This document shows, one piece after another, positions 11,115-21,618 of a stretch of DNA of 64,000 bases (positions within the stretch are counted from its first letter, which is position 1; the number at the start of each line of letters is the position of its first letter). The notes beneath the pieces were generated by a model that was not told where the DNA came from, ran no database searches, and saw only the letters and a program-made list of their open reading frames with translations. The position numbers were made by a program, and so were the translations under genes. This DNA is from Chelonoidis abingdonii (lineage: Eukaryota > Chordata > Testudines > Testudinidae): NCBI RefSeq assembly GCF_003597395.2, contig NC_133770.1, positions 77,888,892 to 77,952,891 on the forward strand. Direction: 5' to 3'.

Positions 11115-12197
11115 TTCTCTATCCCATTATTCTAAATCATTGATGAAGATAGTGAACAGACCCAAACCCAGAACTGATCCCTATGTAACCCCACTTGTTA
11201 TGCCCATCCAGTATGACTGTGAACCACTGATCACTACTCTGTGGGAATGGTTTTCCAAACAGTTTTGCATCCACTTTATAGTATCTCTATCTATCTATGT
11301 TGCATTTCCCTAGTTTATTTATGAGAGACCATATCAAAAGCTTTACTAACGTCAAGATATATCATGTCTACTGCTTTCCCCTCCATCCACAAGGCATGTT
11401 ACTCTGTCAAAGAATGCTATCAGGTTGGTTTAACATTATTTGTTCTTGACAAATCCATGATGACTGTTACTTATAACCTTATTATCTTCTAGATGTTTGC
11501 AAATTGCTTGATGATTTGCTCCATTATCTTTCCAGGTACAGAAGTTAAACTGACTAGTCTGTAATTCCCTGGGTTGTCCTTATTTCCCTTTTAATAGATT
11601 GGCACCATATTTGCCTTTTTCCAGTCTTCTGGAATCTCTCCCGTCTTCCATGACTTTTCATAGATATTCGCTAATAGCTCAGATATCTCCTCAGTTGGCT
11701 CTTTGAGTATTCTAGGATGCATTTCATCAGGCTGTGGTGACTTGAAGACATCTAACTTGTCTAAATAATTAACTTTTTCTTTTCCTGTTTTTAGCCTCTG
11801 ATCTTACCTCATTTTCACTGGTATTCACTATGTTATAAATCCAATCACCACCAACCTTGGTGAAAACCGAAACAAAGAAATCATTAAGCACCTCTGCCAT
11901 TTCCACGTTCTGTTATTTTCCCCCCCTCACTGAGTGGGGAACGTACCTCTTGCTTCTCATGTATTGGTAGAATGTTTTCTTGTTACCCTTTATGTCTCTA
12001 GCTTGTTTGATCTCATTTTGTGCCTTGGCCTTTTAATTTTGTCCCTACATACTTGTGTTTATTTGTTTATATTCATCCTTTGTAATTTGACCAAGTTTCC
12101 AGGGTGGTCTCTTGCCATACTTATGTTTTTCCTACACAGTGGGATAGTTTACTCTTGTGCCCTTAATAATGTCTGTCAGAAAAACTGCCAACTGTCT

Positions 12198-12413
12198 TCA
12201 ATTGTTTTTCCCCCTTAGACTTGCTTCCCATGGGATCTTACCTACCAACTCCATGAGTTTGCCAATGTCTGCCTTCTTGAAATCCATTGTCTTTATTGTG
12301 CTATTCTCCCATTCCTTAGAATCATGAACTCTTATCATTTCCTGATCACTTTCATCCAAGCTGCCTTCCACTTTCAGATTCTCAACCAGTTCCTCGCTAT
12401 TTGTCAAAACCAA
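12198..12413 (-). pseudogene. CR1 ORF2 linker region between endonuclease and polymerase
   Basis: The frame has [28 protein letters not shown] and [20 protein letters not shown]. In intact CR1 this segment follows the endonuclease (DLVLTN...GSLGxSDHE) and leads to the polymerase. Here the final histidine/aspartate region of the endonuclease is the only part left of that domain. It is part of the CR1 copy at 8840-12553. Confidence 0.75.
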
Positions 12414-12553
12414 ATCTAGAACAGCCTCTCCCTAGTAGCTTTCTCCACCTTCTGAAATAAAAAATTGTCTTCGGTACATACTCCAAGAACTTGTTGGATA
12501 ATCTGTGCCTTCCTATGGTGTTTTTCCACCAGATGTTTCAGTTGTTGAAAAAG

Positions 12554-14296
12554 AAGAATAGCCTTATATTATTTAAGCAGGGCCACTTTGAACAATAATT
12601 AACTTCTATTGACCCATGAGCAGCTGAACTGGACTTACTCTGGAGGTTGACAGCACGTTGCTAGGTAGTTCAGGAGGAGAAATACACAACATCTTTGTCA
12701 TAAAATTCAATTGGCAATCTCCACTGCTCTCTCCACTAGCCCACTTGTGATGGGGAAGGAATAGTTGGAAGCAGTGTGCTTGAAATTCATATTGCTTCCC
12801 AAAAGCCTGCAATTCAAAGCTGCCTAATACACCCTACTACATCACTTTGTGTTATTTATAAAGAATGGTAGGTCTATCAGTTTCTCTGCCTTGGAAACCA
12901 AATTCATTTCAGTTTGTTCTGCTGTAAAGAAAAAAAATTGAGATTGATTGGAAAATAGGGATAATGATATTGTCCCTCTTTTCAACATGCTTTGAACTCT
13001 ACTGATGAACAGTGCTCATTGAAGTAGGTACATAGATATAGATATATATTTTTAAATGCTGAAAATGCCTTCGTATTTTAGGCCAATGAAATGTGTGTTG
13101 TTTGCCTAAATAGTGGAAACTTTGAACTTTAGACCAGCAACAAATTAGTCTGCCCCCTTTATCACTCCTTCCCTCCACTCTGGAGCAAGGAGGCAGCAGG
13201 GGAAGAATTGTGATTCATTGCTGTGTTGCAGTCACAGTGCTTCCTGGGGCTATCCCTGACCTGGTACAGCTTACCATCCTCTGCTCAGATCTGTGCCTAA
13301 AGTCACAAAGCTAGCCTTTTGTGACTGTTAGCACAGACTTGGACATCCTATATGGATGCGAATGATTGAACACTGGGCTATGCGTGCCTATTCAGAAACC
13401 TAGAAAAGTTGACTTTCTGGAATCTTTCCAGAGGAGGTTAAGAAAAGGACATGGCTCTCTGTTACTCAGTCTAGTGTTTCATCTTTGCACTGGTTCATTA
13501 AAAAGAACCCCTAAAGTTATGTTATGTTTTTGTTTAATAAAATTAAAGCCATTAATGCAGTATTCTGGAATATTATTTCAGTTTAAATGTTGTTGAAGCG
13601 GATTTTTCAGTTCAGTCTGTGACTTTGAAGCCATAGGAGCAACTTTGTACTTGAATCCAGTGAAGAAGCTCTTGATGTAATAAATGAAACACCAGGGAAA
13701 AATTAAGGATAACAATTTTACTTTCCCCTTTTGACTTCGGCTATTTATTTTAAGAAAAAAATGCTTTCTGAAGGTGTTCAGAACATTTTGAGATATATAA
13801 AATCTGACAATACCAGCATGTCTTTGCTTATATGTTTTATGTATTCTTGCCACATAACAGTAGGAAATTTAACATACAGCTGAGAATGAAATATAAACTC
13901 CCCTAATGCATAAGATATATTGTCAGTGTCAATTCAAGCACAATAAAAAATGAGTGAGTAATATGTATGTACATAAAAGTACCATATGTGATTGCATGAT
14001 GACTCTTGTTTCACACTTCTCCTTAAAATGATGCCAGAAGCTGCAACCTGTGCTTCATGCCACTGGAGATTCTTCTTCTAGGGCTATTTGTATTTTAATC
14101 TCATTGATTCTGTTCTGACTCCAGCTGCATACTATATGAATGTCTAGCTGAGTCTGAAATCTTTACTGTGGCACAAGATTTTTATGGTGAAATTCATGTC
14201 TCTCACATAAAACAAGGGTAAAATACCTCACCTGGCTGATTATATTTTCCCCAGCGGGTGCTCCTCGTCCACTTCCCCTTCCCCCCAAGGGACCTC
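12554..14296. other. Unassigned stretch
   Basis: No recognisable repeat or exon. Two open frames (13366-13596 plus, 13578-13853 minus) have ordinary chance length and AT-rich content. A TA-rich tract is at 13032-13050. Confidence 0.35.
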
Positions 14297-14930
14297 TGTC
14301 ATGGAGTGTGGGGAGTCAGGGCCCTGCACCCCCACTTCCTGCGATTTACCGCGACTTTAAGCCAGCCAGTAAAATGAAAGGTTTATTAAATGACAGAAAC
14401 ACAATCCCAAACAGCTTGTAGGTACAACCAGGACCCCTCAGTTAAGTTCCTCTGGGGGGTGGGGGGCAGGGAGCTTAGACCCTCCATTCCCCCAGACTGC
14501 TCCAAACTGAAACCCCCCCTCCAGCCATCTCACCCAGCCTTCCCCAAGGCTCCTCCTCCAGCCTTTGTCCAGTTTGTCAGGCAAAGGTGTCACTTGGCTC
14601 CAACCCCTGTCCTGGCTAAGGTTACAGGCTCAGGTATCATCCCTCAAGTGAAGTCACCCACTGCTATCCCATCCCCAATGCAGACAGTCCCAGTAAAACT
14701 CCCCTGAGACATCCGGTCAATCCTCCCCACTCCCTGCTCCATCACAACCTCCTCTGCGCCACCACTCCCCTGAGGCCCCCTGCCCGCCACTCCGTTCTCT
14801 CTGCCCCCTCTCCCCAAGCGCCTCCTATGCACCAAACAACTGATTGGTGGCCAGTCCCAGGAACCAGTGTGGCTGATGGGTTCTGAGCACTGCTTGTTTT
14901 TTTCCTGTGGCTGCTTGAGCCCAGGAGCAC
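14297..14930 (-). repeat. GC-rich LTR-like repeat fragment
   Basis: Starts TGTCATGGAGTG and includes GGTTTATTAAATGACAG at about 14380, a reversed polyadenylation-signal context (TTTATT). The rest is C-rich. The sequence resembles a turtle LTR seen in reverse, but no matching terminus or target duplication was found on the right. Proline-rich open frames on both strands are a by-product of composition. Confidence 0.35.
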
Positions 14931-15591
14931 CGATGGAGTCAGTGCCTATGCCTGAAGCCAAAGCATATGCCAGAAGTGGTAGCAATATCCTGCCAAGTGA
15001 ATACTATAGGCTGTAAACTGGAGTAGTAGCTGTAGCTTGGATCAATGAAAATGTGGACTGAGCCCTACATCTTTCTTTCAGCCAAAACTCCTAGTGAAAT
15101 CAATGCAGGGGGGAGGTGGAGTTTTGCCTGAATGAAGATGTCTGGTTTTGTCTCAGGATTGTAAGTATGAACATTCAGATTTTATAAAGTTTTCTGCTCC
15201 TTGGGAGTTAATACTAATCATGCATAGCTTTTGATCTCACCTTGGCCTCATCTTCCATCCACTAAATTAGTCAGTATTGCGATTATCCAGACATTTTTCT
15301 CCCCTCCTCCCCCTTATCCCTTTCCTAAATCATTTGATTATATAGATGCTCCTCGATGAGGCATAGTTACATACTGTTTCCAGCTTTATGCCAACTTTTT
15401 TTGAAGTGTCCTGTGAATTTAAGTACCTTGGTTTTTTGATGCCCAACTTTTGAGTCTTTTTAAGGTATCTCAAATTGGGCCCCCAAAATCACTAGACACT
15501 TTGGAAAATCTTAACCTCATTGTTCAGCTGGTTTTGAATTAACTGTGTAAAAAAGAATGTGCAGAACATTTGTTTTAGTTCTTGTTTCCAA
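14931..15591. other. Unassigned stretch
   Basis: No gene or repeat recognised. Confidence 0.35.
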
Positions 15592-15985
15592 AGGCTGCAG
15601 TCCTGAGAGTGATCTGCCAAGTTGTCCACATCTATGTCCATTTCTTTGAGGTCTCACTTGCACACATCTTTGAAACACAATTTTGGGCGTCCTATGGGTC
15701 TTTTTCCAGATTCCAGTTCGCCGTAGAGGATGTCCTTTGGGATATGCCCATCATTCATTCCCCAGTGGAGGCGTGTCTGAGGAGTGTTTGCATGCTGGGT
15801 ATGCTGGCCTGTTCGAGCACCTCAGTGTTGGTGACTCCGTCCCTCCAGGAGTTTCCAAAGATTCGACAAAGGCAACACATATGGAAGCTGTTGAGCCTCT
15901 TTTCCTGAGGAGAGTATAAGGTCCATGTCTCACTCCCATACAAAAGTGTGCTAATAACACATGCACGATACACACAGCTTAGTAA
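15592..15985 (-). pseudogene. Non-LTR retrotransposon (LINE) C-terminal fragment
   Basis: The minus strand reads YRACVISTLLYGSETWTLY, then KRLNSFHMCCLCRIFG-SW and, after frame breaks, a RPKLxFKDVCK segment. This series (LLYGSETWT, RRLxxFHMRCLRRIxGxxW, GRPxLRxKD) lies after the palm domain of many LINE reverse transcriptases, in jockey- and RTE-like groups. The polymerase motifs are not present. One frame covers 15755-15973 and an overlapping one 15751-15975, so at least one frameshift is present. The clade is undetermined. Confidence 0.65.
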
Positions 15986-16875
15986 TGCATTAAAAATATA
16001 AAGTGATAGTGTTACATTTACATGTAGATATAATAAAGCAGAAAGGAAATCACTTGTTCCACCCCCATTCCAGAAAAATAGATAAAGATTCCCATTAGAA
16101 GTTTGAGGGGCTCAGTTGTGTCACAGTTGTTGACTTTTCCAGGCCTGGGGGAAAATAAAGAACGTAGCCATAAATAAGTGATAGCAGTATACCTGAATAA
16201 CGTATCAAGGTTCAGAAGGGTTCTGCACCCACTGGCCTGAATTGCAGCTGTCCATTGCAGTCTAGCACCTTGTGTTAGCAGTTGCTGTTTTTCTCCCAGA
16301 GCTGGTTCACACTTTTTTGGTGACTCATGTCAGAGGCACAAATGAAGCAAGGAAAAATTTTAATTAAGTTTTTATTTATAACTAAGTTTAAGAGGGTATT
16401 GGAAGAAGGGAATAAGAATGAAAGAACTAGTTTTCTGCAACATCACTGCCGAAAAAATATTTTTAAAAATACATAATTAGCTCCTACTTTCAGAGTGCTC
16501 TTGGGGACTAAGCCCGAGTTGCTTGTTACACATGGGTGATTAACATTATAACCCAGTCCTGTCAATGTTACTCACTGCTAGTAACATTGCCAGTACTTGG
16601 TAGTCCCTTTGACTGCACTGGGATTACTCCTGGGAATATGGCTTTGCAGGATTGGGCCCTTAAATAATAAAGTCGTGAATCTAAAAAATGTACACAGATT
16701 TACCATAAATACAATATACCCACTCCTATTTCATTTAATTGGCTCTTGTATTCAAGTAAAACAGCACAGCAGTTACCGTAGAGCTAGAACATTGCTGGCC
16801 ATTTCCTTTATTCCATTGTTTTATGCCTTCTCTTCCTTTTATAAATAATGAATTATATTTTACTAATATTGCTTG
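15986..16875. other. Unassigned AT-rich stretch
   Basis: No gene recognised. Confidence 0.35.
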
Positions 16876-17120
16876 CCATCGCATTCAAAAGTCACGAGTC
16901 AATCCCCCCCATCCTAAAATTGGCTTAAAAATAATAAAATGTTAAAAATTATTTTTTAAATTTATTTGCTTTCTGTGGTGTGGTGTTTTTGTGTTGGGTT
17001 GGTTTTTTTTTTTGTTTAAGCTTCAAGGATTCACTTTTTTTTTAAATGAAAGATGAGATTCACTTGACTCCAGGAGGTAGGGCTTTAAAAAAACACTAAA
17101 TATTGTGAGACATGGTGAAA
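16876..17120 (+). repeat. Unclassified interspersed repeat, copy 1
   Basis: Shares several ordered blocks with 42437-42760: CATTCAAAAGTCACGAGTCA, a GGCTTAAAAA block, an A-rich region followed by GAGATTCAC, TGACTCCAGGAGG, and a final TAAATATTGTGAGAC. Both copies are in the same orientation. The middle holds expanded A/T runs at 17005-17045. It is probably a short DNA transposon or SINE-like family. I cannot name it. Confidence 0.55.
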
Positions 17121-19371
17121 TAGTAAGTTAGCAACATGTTGATTTACTGTATTAATAAGAAAACTCACTCAGATTCCAGGTAAGTTATTAATGTTAGGTA
17201 AACCTGGTTGAAATTTGGAGTTTTTCTCTGGGAAATTTCAATGCTTCAGAATTGTTTTCAGTCCAAAATATTCACTATGATTTTTTTATTACAACTTCTC
17301 ATATTTTTTCCTAAATAAAATTACATCAAAATGGAAACATTCCTGTGGAAAGTTTCTATTTGACAAAACAAAATGTTCTATCGAACTTTTTTATAATCTC
17401 TAATGCTAGGTTTTGGGGTGTCAATCAACCAGTGTGGTAGCTTTTTCCTCTTGTGTGAGCTACTTCAGAAATGTAGCTCATCTCACATGAAAAATAGATG
17501 CCCAATCACAAAAATATCATAGTTTTACATGATAGGAAATGGCTACTGAAAAGAGCTAAATACCAAGGGTTTCTGAGGGTCTGACTGAGGCACATTGACA
17601 TGGTGTGGTGAGGGTAAAATTGCGCACGTACGATTTCTACTATGCCTGCCTTAATATGTATTTATTACTTCTGACACGTTCAAAGTGGAACAATTGAAAC
17701 TGCACAATTACACCTAGTTTCGCACTAGAACTGTAAATTGTATCAGATTCTCTCAAAGTTTGCAAACATCCCACTGACTTTTCATGTCTTTATTGAAACT
17801 TTAAACCAGATGAGGATTTTGAGTTTTTGCATAGATTAAAATTAAAAGTTTCTTGCATAGTTCTCATCCTAATGTTACACATGTCCCAATACAGTCACCT
17901 AGAAAATATCAAAATATCTTGACTATCCTCCTTAGGATGCAGGCACAGCATTACTCTCGGAGTAGACCCTTACTTGTAAGAAATGTTTGTAAAGTCACTC
18001 TCAAGTTCAAATAAAACATTTTTCTTCATAAAGGTTTCTTAGATCTGTGCATTTGCACTTTTCTTGCAGATGTTTGTTTGAGTGCAGGCAACTCTGTAAT
18101 GAACCAAATGAGTTGTAAGGGTTAGAATGCCCAATTATACAATTCACTGAATGTCTATGAGGCTGAACAATGGAAACTACTACGCATGCTTTACTCATTT
18201 AACTTCATTTAAACTATTCTTGGCATGCAAGCTGCATTAATGTGGTAACTTTTGTGTAGCAATTAACAAACTGTGGCAATTTGAAACATTCAGAAGACTT
18301 ACAGGAGGAAGGCTGTGAAATGGGCAGTTAGCTGCTTTGTTAACGTCTTGGTGGATTGAGGATATGGGGGGAGAATTTCATTTTTTTTTTCTTTCTCTCA
18401 AAATTTCAAGTGGAAAAAGCAGTAAGTCAATCAGAGGTTGTGGCTGGGCAATCAGGTGGCACTTGGCTACATGAAATAGTGTTGGATAGCCTTTTCTAGT
18501 GATAGCGTTAGAGTGTTTCAAATCTTATTTATCATCATAGTTGGAAACATCATTCAATTTCTAGATTGATATGTGGATGATGCCTGGGAACTGGTTGTCT
18601 TTTAAGATTTTATTCTAAGAAGGATCAATCTGCTGGGAATGAGGGATGGTTTCTGGCCACCAGGAGGCAAGGCAAATCAGGACCCTTGCCTGGAGCAAAT
18701 TTTCAATTCTCCTTGTTGCCGCTTGCCAGAATTTCACCTCTTGTGCCCCTAACACATTATGCCTCCCTTGCTGCTTGTTCTAAATGTGAACATTAGAAGT
18801 GGGTAGTGAAGAGAGGGACTGGAGAATTGCAGGGAAACAACTGACAAGTGGGCTGGTGAGGAGGGAGTGGGGGAGAATCACCCTGCATTTTCCAGGGTAT
18901 TTGCCATATGGGAGACTTGAAGTGGGAAGCCCTTTGTGTCCGGGGGGGTGGGGGGGAGGGAGAGAGGAAGGAAGGAAGGAAGGAGTAGTAACTGGGATGA
19001 GGCAAGGTGCCTTACTTGAGGGAATTAGGAGAATGGCAGAGATAAAGACAAAAATGTTAATCTTCAGTTCCTTGGTATGGAATGCTTTGAATGAATAAAC
19101 TTGCGCATGATGATATAACTCCTACACTCACAAAGGAAGCCAGGCTTGGCCTGTTCTCATGCACCTTGTTCCCAATGACTGGTGAGGGGTTTCCCTGAGT
19201 AGGGACTACAGCTTTGGACTCATCATGTTTACAATAACATCTTAAATATGCAAAAAACTCTCTCTAAAGATTTTAAAATGTAAGCTTTCTCCGTTTCCCC
19301 TAGCAATACAATTTCAAAGAGATTTAGACATATGCAGCATATTGTAAAGAATACTGTAAATGCATCGCTCA
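17121..19371. other. Unassigned stretch with a G/GA-rich simple repeat
   Basis: Mostly AT-rich unique-looking DNA. A G-run and (GGAA)n tract at 18940-18985 produces spurious open frames on both strands (18793-19098). Confidence 0.4.
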
Positions 19372-19373
19372 TA

Positions 19374-20052
19374 GGGTGGCCAGGTGTCCGGTTTTTCTCC
19401 AGAAAGTCTGGTTGAAAAAGGAACCTAGCGGTGTCCAGTCAGATATACAGTGGCTGGGGATGGGGGGAGTGGCAACCTGTCGCCTGGCCCTGAAGCAGCA
19501 GCTCCTGTGGCAACACGCATGCATTGGCTCGGGCAGCCCCTTTGAGGAAAATGGTTTGCCGGGCTGTGGCAGAGGATGGAGTGTAGGGGCCCATGGCAAG
19601 TGGAATAAGGGGCTCCCAGTGGGCACGAAACATTCCCCAGGAGGGAAGGAACATGAACTGTGCCGCCAGCTGATTCTTCCACCCACTGCATGCTCAGGGA
19701 GCTCCGGGGCAGCGATGGCTCAAGCAGGCAGGGAAGAGGGCTGCTGGGCAGGCAGAACAGAGAGACGTGGGAGGCTGTCGGGCAGGAGGGCCATGTCCTA
19801 GCTCACCAGCAGGATTATCTGTCTGCTCCCATGTGGCCGCATCACTCTTCTGACCTGCACTTCCAGGTGGCCTGCTAGAGCTGGGGTTTGCAAGTCCCCT
19901 GGGCAGCTCATACTGGAGTTGAGGGGGGAGAGCAGGGGATGGGGTCTGGGGGAAAGAGACAGAACAGGGGATGGGGTCTCAGGGGGAAGGGGCAGAGCAG
20001 GGGCCAGGTCTTAGGGGGTGAAGGTCTTCAGACATTTGAAAGTTGGCTACCC
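19374..20052. mobile_element. TA-flanked DNA transposon (Tc1/mariner-like ends), non-autonomous
   Basis: The 679-bp block starts GGGTGGCCAGGTG and ends TTGGCTACCC. The inverted ends GGGTGGCCA / GGGTAGCCA are flanked by TA at 19372-19373 and 20053-20054. The interior is GC-rich with GGGG-rich repeats at 19920-20020. It has no transposase, so it is a non-autonomous element. TA duplication points to the Tc1/mariner superfamily, but short inverted ends leave this open. Overlapping open frames at 19369-19878 are composition artefacts. Confidence 0.55.
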
Positions 20053-20053
20053 T

Positions 20054-20517
20054 AATTTCTCATGATTGTTGTTAACTGCCCATGCATTTTCTCCTTTAAT
20101 CTATGCCTCAAAAATAATGCCCAAATGTTTTCATACAGTAGGTTATGGGATAGATGTGAGTGTGAAACACCTTTCATAATCTCTTAGTATAGCATCTTAG
20201 TAAAAAAAATTAGCCAATGGTTGTTTCACAGAGGAAGGGCCAAAGCCTGTTACTCTATATAAAAAAGTGAATTATGACAGCCACATGTGCAGGCCTGGGC
20301 TTGGTGATACAGAATCAGGATCCTTGTTCCTTGGCAGTGTGTATTTATATAGTTACACTCTGGATGTGACACGCAGCAGTTTGCTGAGGATGAAGGATAA
20401 CAAATACACACATAAAAAGAGAGAGTACTTTCAATGCATAACTTCCAGGACTACTTCATGATGCATAACCTCTAGGACTCCTATCAGTCACAATACAGAA
20501 CTGCGGCTTCCTTATAT
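20054..20517. other. Unassigned stretch left of the gypsy element
   Basis: No recognised feature until the CTGT target site at 20518-20521. Confidence 0.35.
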
Positions 20518-20521
20518 CTGT
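20518..20521. repeat. Target-site duplication CTGT, left copy
   Basis: CTGT directly precedes the 5' LTR and is repeated at 27247-27250 after the 3' LTR. A 5-bp reading (TCTGT versus CTGTG) does not match, so the duplication is 4 bp unless a mutation intervened. Confidence 0.7.
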
Positions 20522-20533
20522 TGTAACGAGGCG

Positions 20534-21052
20534 GTGTGGCTCCCCTCCTTCCCAGGGAGGGTCGAGCCCCGTCAATCACCCATAGGGGCGGGGGCACTGA
20601 GCGGAAGTCCCGCCCCTCAGAGGGTCAAGCGGCGACCTGGAGGGATAAAAGCCGGCCCTCAGCTCTCAGTTGGAGCCCAGCCACCGTCAGGAGCAGACCT
20701 GCCAGCAGGTGCTCGTGACTGGGAAGCTGCTGAGGCTGGGGGCCGGTGCCCTTACTGGCCAGAGCTTCCCCGCACTCGCTATGATGAGGAGCGGCCAGAG
20801 CTGCCCCGTCCCTGCTACGGCCCTGAGGAGCTCCCGGAACAAGCCTGGCCGGACTTCCTGGGGGAGCTGCCGGACCTGCCGCCCAGCCCTGACTGGGAGG
20901 AACCGATGGTGCTGGACATCCCAGGAACTGAGACCACGGACCAGGTAGGCACGGAGGGGGATATCGGAAGTAGCCCGGGGGCAGCTGACTCTAGTCAGGC
21001 TGCAGATGTACCGGTACCCATGGCAGTGTGTTTTGGTCAGGATCCCCACTGA
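20534..21052 (+). CDS. Open frame inside the 5' LTR (uncharacterised, acidic, proline-rich)
   Basis: A 172-codon frame starts in U3 and stops at 21050-21052. Its best conserved part contains CPYWPELPR, PEELPEQAWPDFLGELPDL and PDWEEPMVLDIPGTETTDQ. The 3' LTR keeps the same wording in an open frame at 25927-26388, although single-base indels separate the two upstream. It follows the TATA-like box only in part, so the real start would be internal. A splice-donor-like CAG|GTAGGC follows TTDQ at 20944/20945 in the 5' LTR. It may be a leader exon of the element or chance openness in GC-rich DNA. No function is recognised. Confidence 0.3.
   Translation: MWLPSFPGRVEPRQSPIGAGALSGSPAPQRVKRRPGGIKAGPQLSVGAQPPSGADLPAGARDWEAAEAGGRCPYWPELPRTRYDEERPELPRPCYGPEELPEQAWPDFLGELPDLPPSPDWEEPMVLDIPGTETTDQVGTEGDIGSSPGAADSSQAADVPVPMAVCFGQDPH
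20645..20651 (+). promoter_or_regulatory. Putative TATA box in 5' LTR
   Basis: ATAAAAG in the context GGATAAAAGCCGG, conserved at 26035-26041 in the 3' LTR. The position about 125 bp into the LTR fits a U3 core promoter. This is inferred from the motif only. Confidence 0.45.
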
Positions 21053-21240
21053 CCACCTTCAGCGGTGACAGCCACTACTAGGGCCCCGGGCTCGAACGCA
21101 GAGGAATGGGTGGGCCTGCGTTCCCCCTGCCACCTGTCCTCTGGTGGCAGAATCCCCCGGCCTAAGGAGGCCATCAGGCTTAGTGAGTTACTGCTCAGCC
21201 CTGAACCACAGGGGTCTGCGCTTTTGATCTAACTGTGTGT

Positions 21241-21425
21241 TTGGTACCCCGCCCGAACCAAGGGCTGGGCCCCGTTTAGCTGTACTGCTGCTCAGTCCTG
21301 GCCCAAAGGACCAGAGCTACCTGAACTGTTTGTTTGGTGCCCCACCTGAACCAAGGGCTGGGCCCCCTTTAACTGTGCCACTGTTCAGTCCCGCCCACAG
21401 GGCCCGAACCACCCAAACTATTGAC
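21241..21425 (+). repeat. Two-unit 93-bp tandem repeat in the 5' LTR
   Basis: Units starting TTGGTACCCCGCCCG (21241) and TTGGTGCCCCACCTG (21334) lie exactly 93 bp apart. The second unit diverges at its end into the LTR 3' terminal part. Compare with five units in the 3' LTR. Confidence 0.8.
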
Positions 21426-21525
21426 TGCAGTCCCGAGGACAGAGGCCCTCGGACAACGAGACGAGGCCGGTGTGGCTCCCCTCCTCCCCAGGGAGGGTCG
21501 AGCCCCGGCAACACCTCGTTACAAC

Positions 21526-21542
21526 TGATACCAGAAGTGGGG
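21526..21542 (+). promoter_or_regulatory. Putative primer binding site
   Basis: TGATACCAGAAGTGGGG begins two bases after the 5' LTR, where an LTR retrotransposon places its tRNA primer site. A functional site normally starts TGG, so the third base would be a G-to-A change. The primer tRNA is not identified. Confidence 0.4.
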
Positions 21543-21618
21543 AGTCCGAACCCCTCGCCCCTGTGAGAAGGGGCTAGTAGGAGGACGGTAGAGTGACCAG
21601 CTCTCCCTAGCCAGGGAC

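Larger units (their letters stand above)
8840..12553 (-). mobile_element. CR1 LINE, long 5'-truncated copy, split by nested LTRs
   Basis: The 3' end is at about 8840 (GAATCATAGGACTGG). Reading leftward on the minus strand, CR1 3' sequence and ORF2 extend to about 9679. They resume at 11115 after a nested insertion and continue to about 12553. The recovered order is the end of the endonuclease-to-polymerase linker (12198-12413), polymerase (about 11120-12000), and the C-terminal tail (8943-9194). Frames are broken by stops throughout. Removing the nested LTRs and one 6-bp duplication restores a continuous CR1, so the CR1 was there first. The 5' end and the endonuclease are missing. Confidence 0.85.
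20522..21523 (+). repeat. 5' LTR of the Gmr1-like element
   Basis: 1002 bp with 7-bp inverted ends TGTAACG/CGTTACA. It contains a TATA-like ATAAAAG at 20645-20651, a long open frame, and two units of a 93-bp repeat starting at 21241 and 21334. By eye it differs from the 3' LTR at roughly 30 positions over the first 640 aligned bases, so the insertion is not recent. The 3' LTR is 332 bp longer because of extra repeat units. Confidence 0.92.

Noticed and set aside
14390..14985. Proline-rich and glycine-rich overlapping frames
   Set aside because: Composition effect of a C-rich repeat. Open on both strands with no motif.
19369..19878. Five overlapping frames of 70-140 codons
   Set aside because: They lie within a GC-rich non-autonomous transposon and are open in several frames at once, typical of low stop density.
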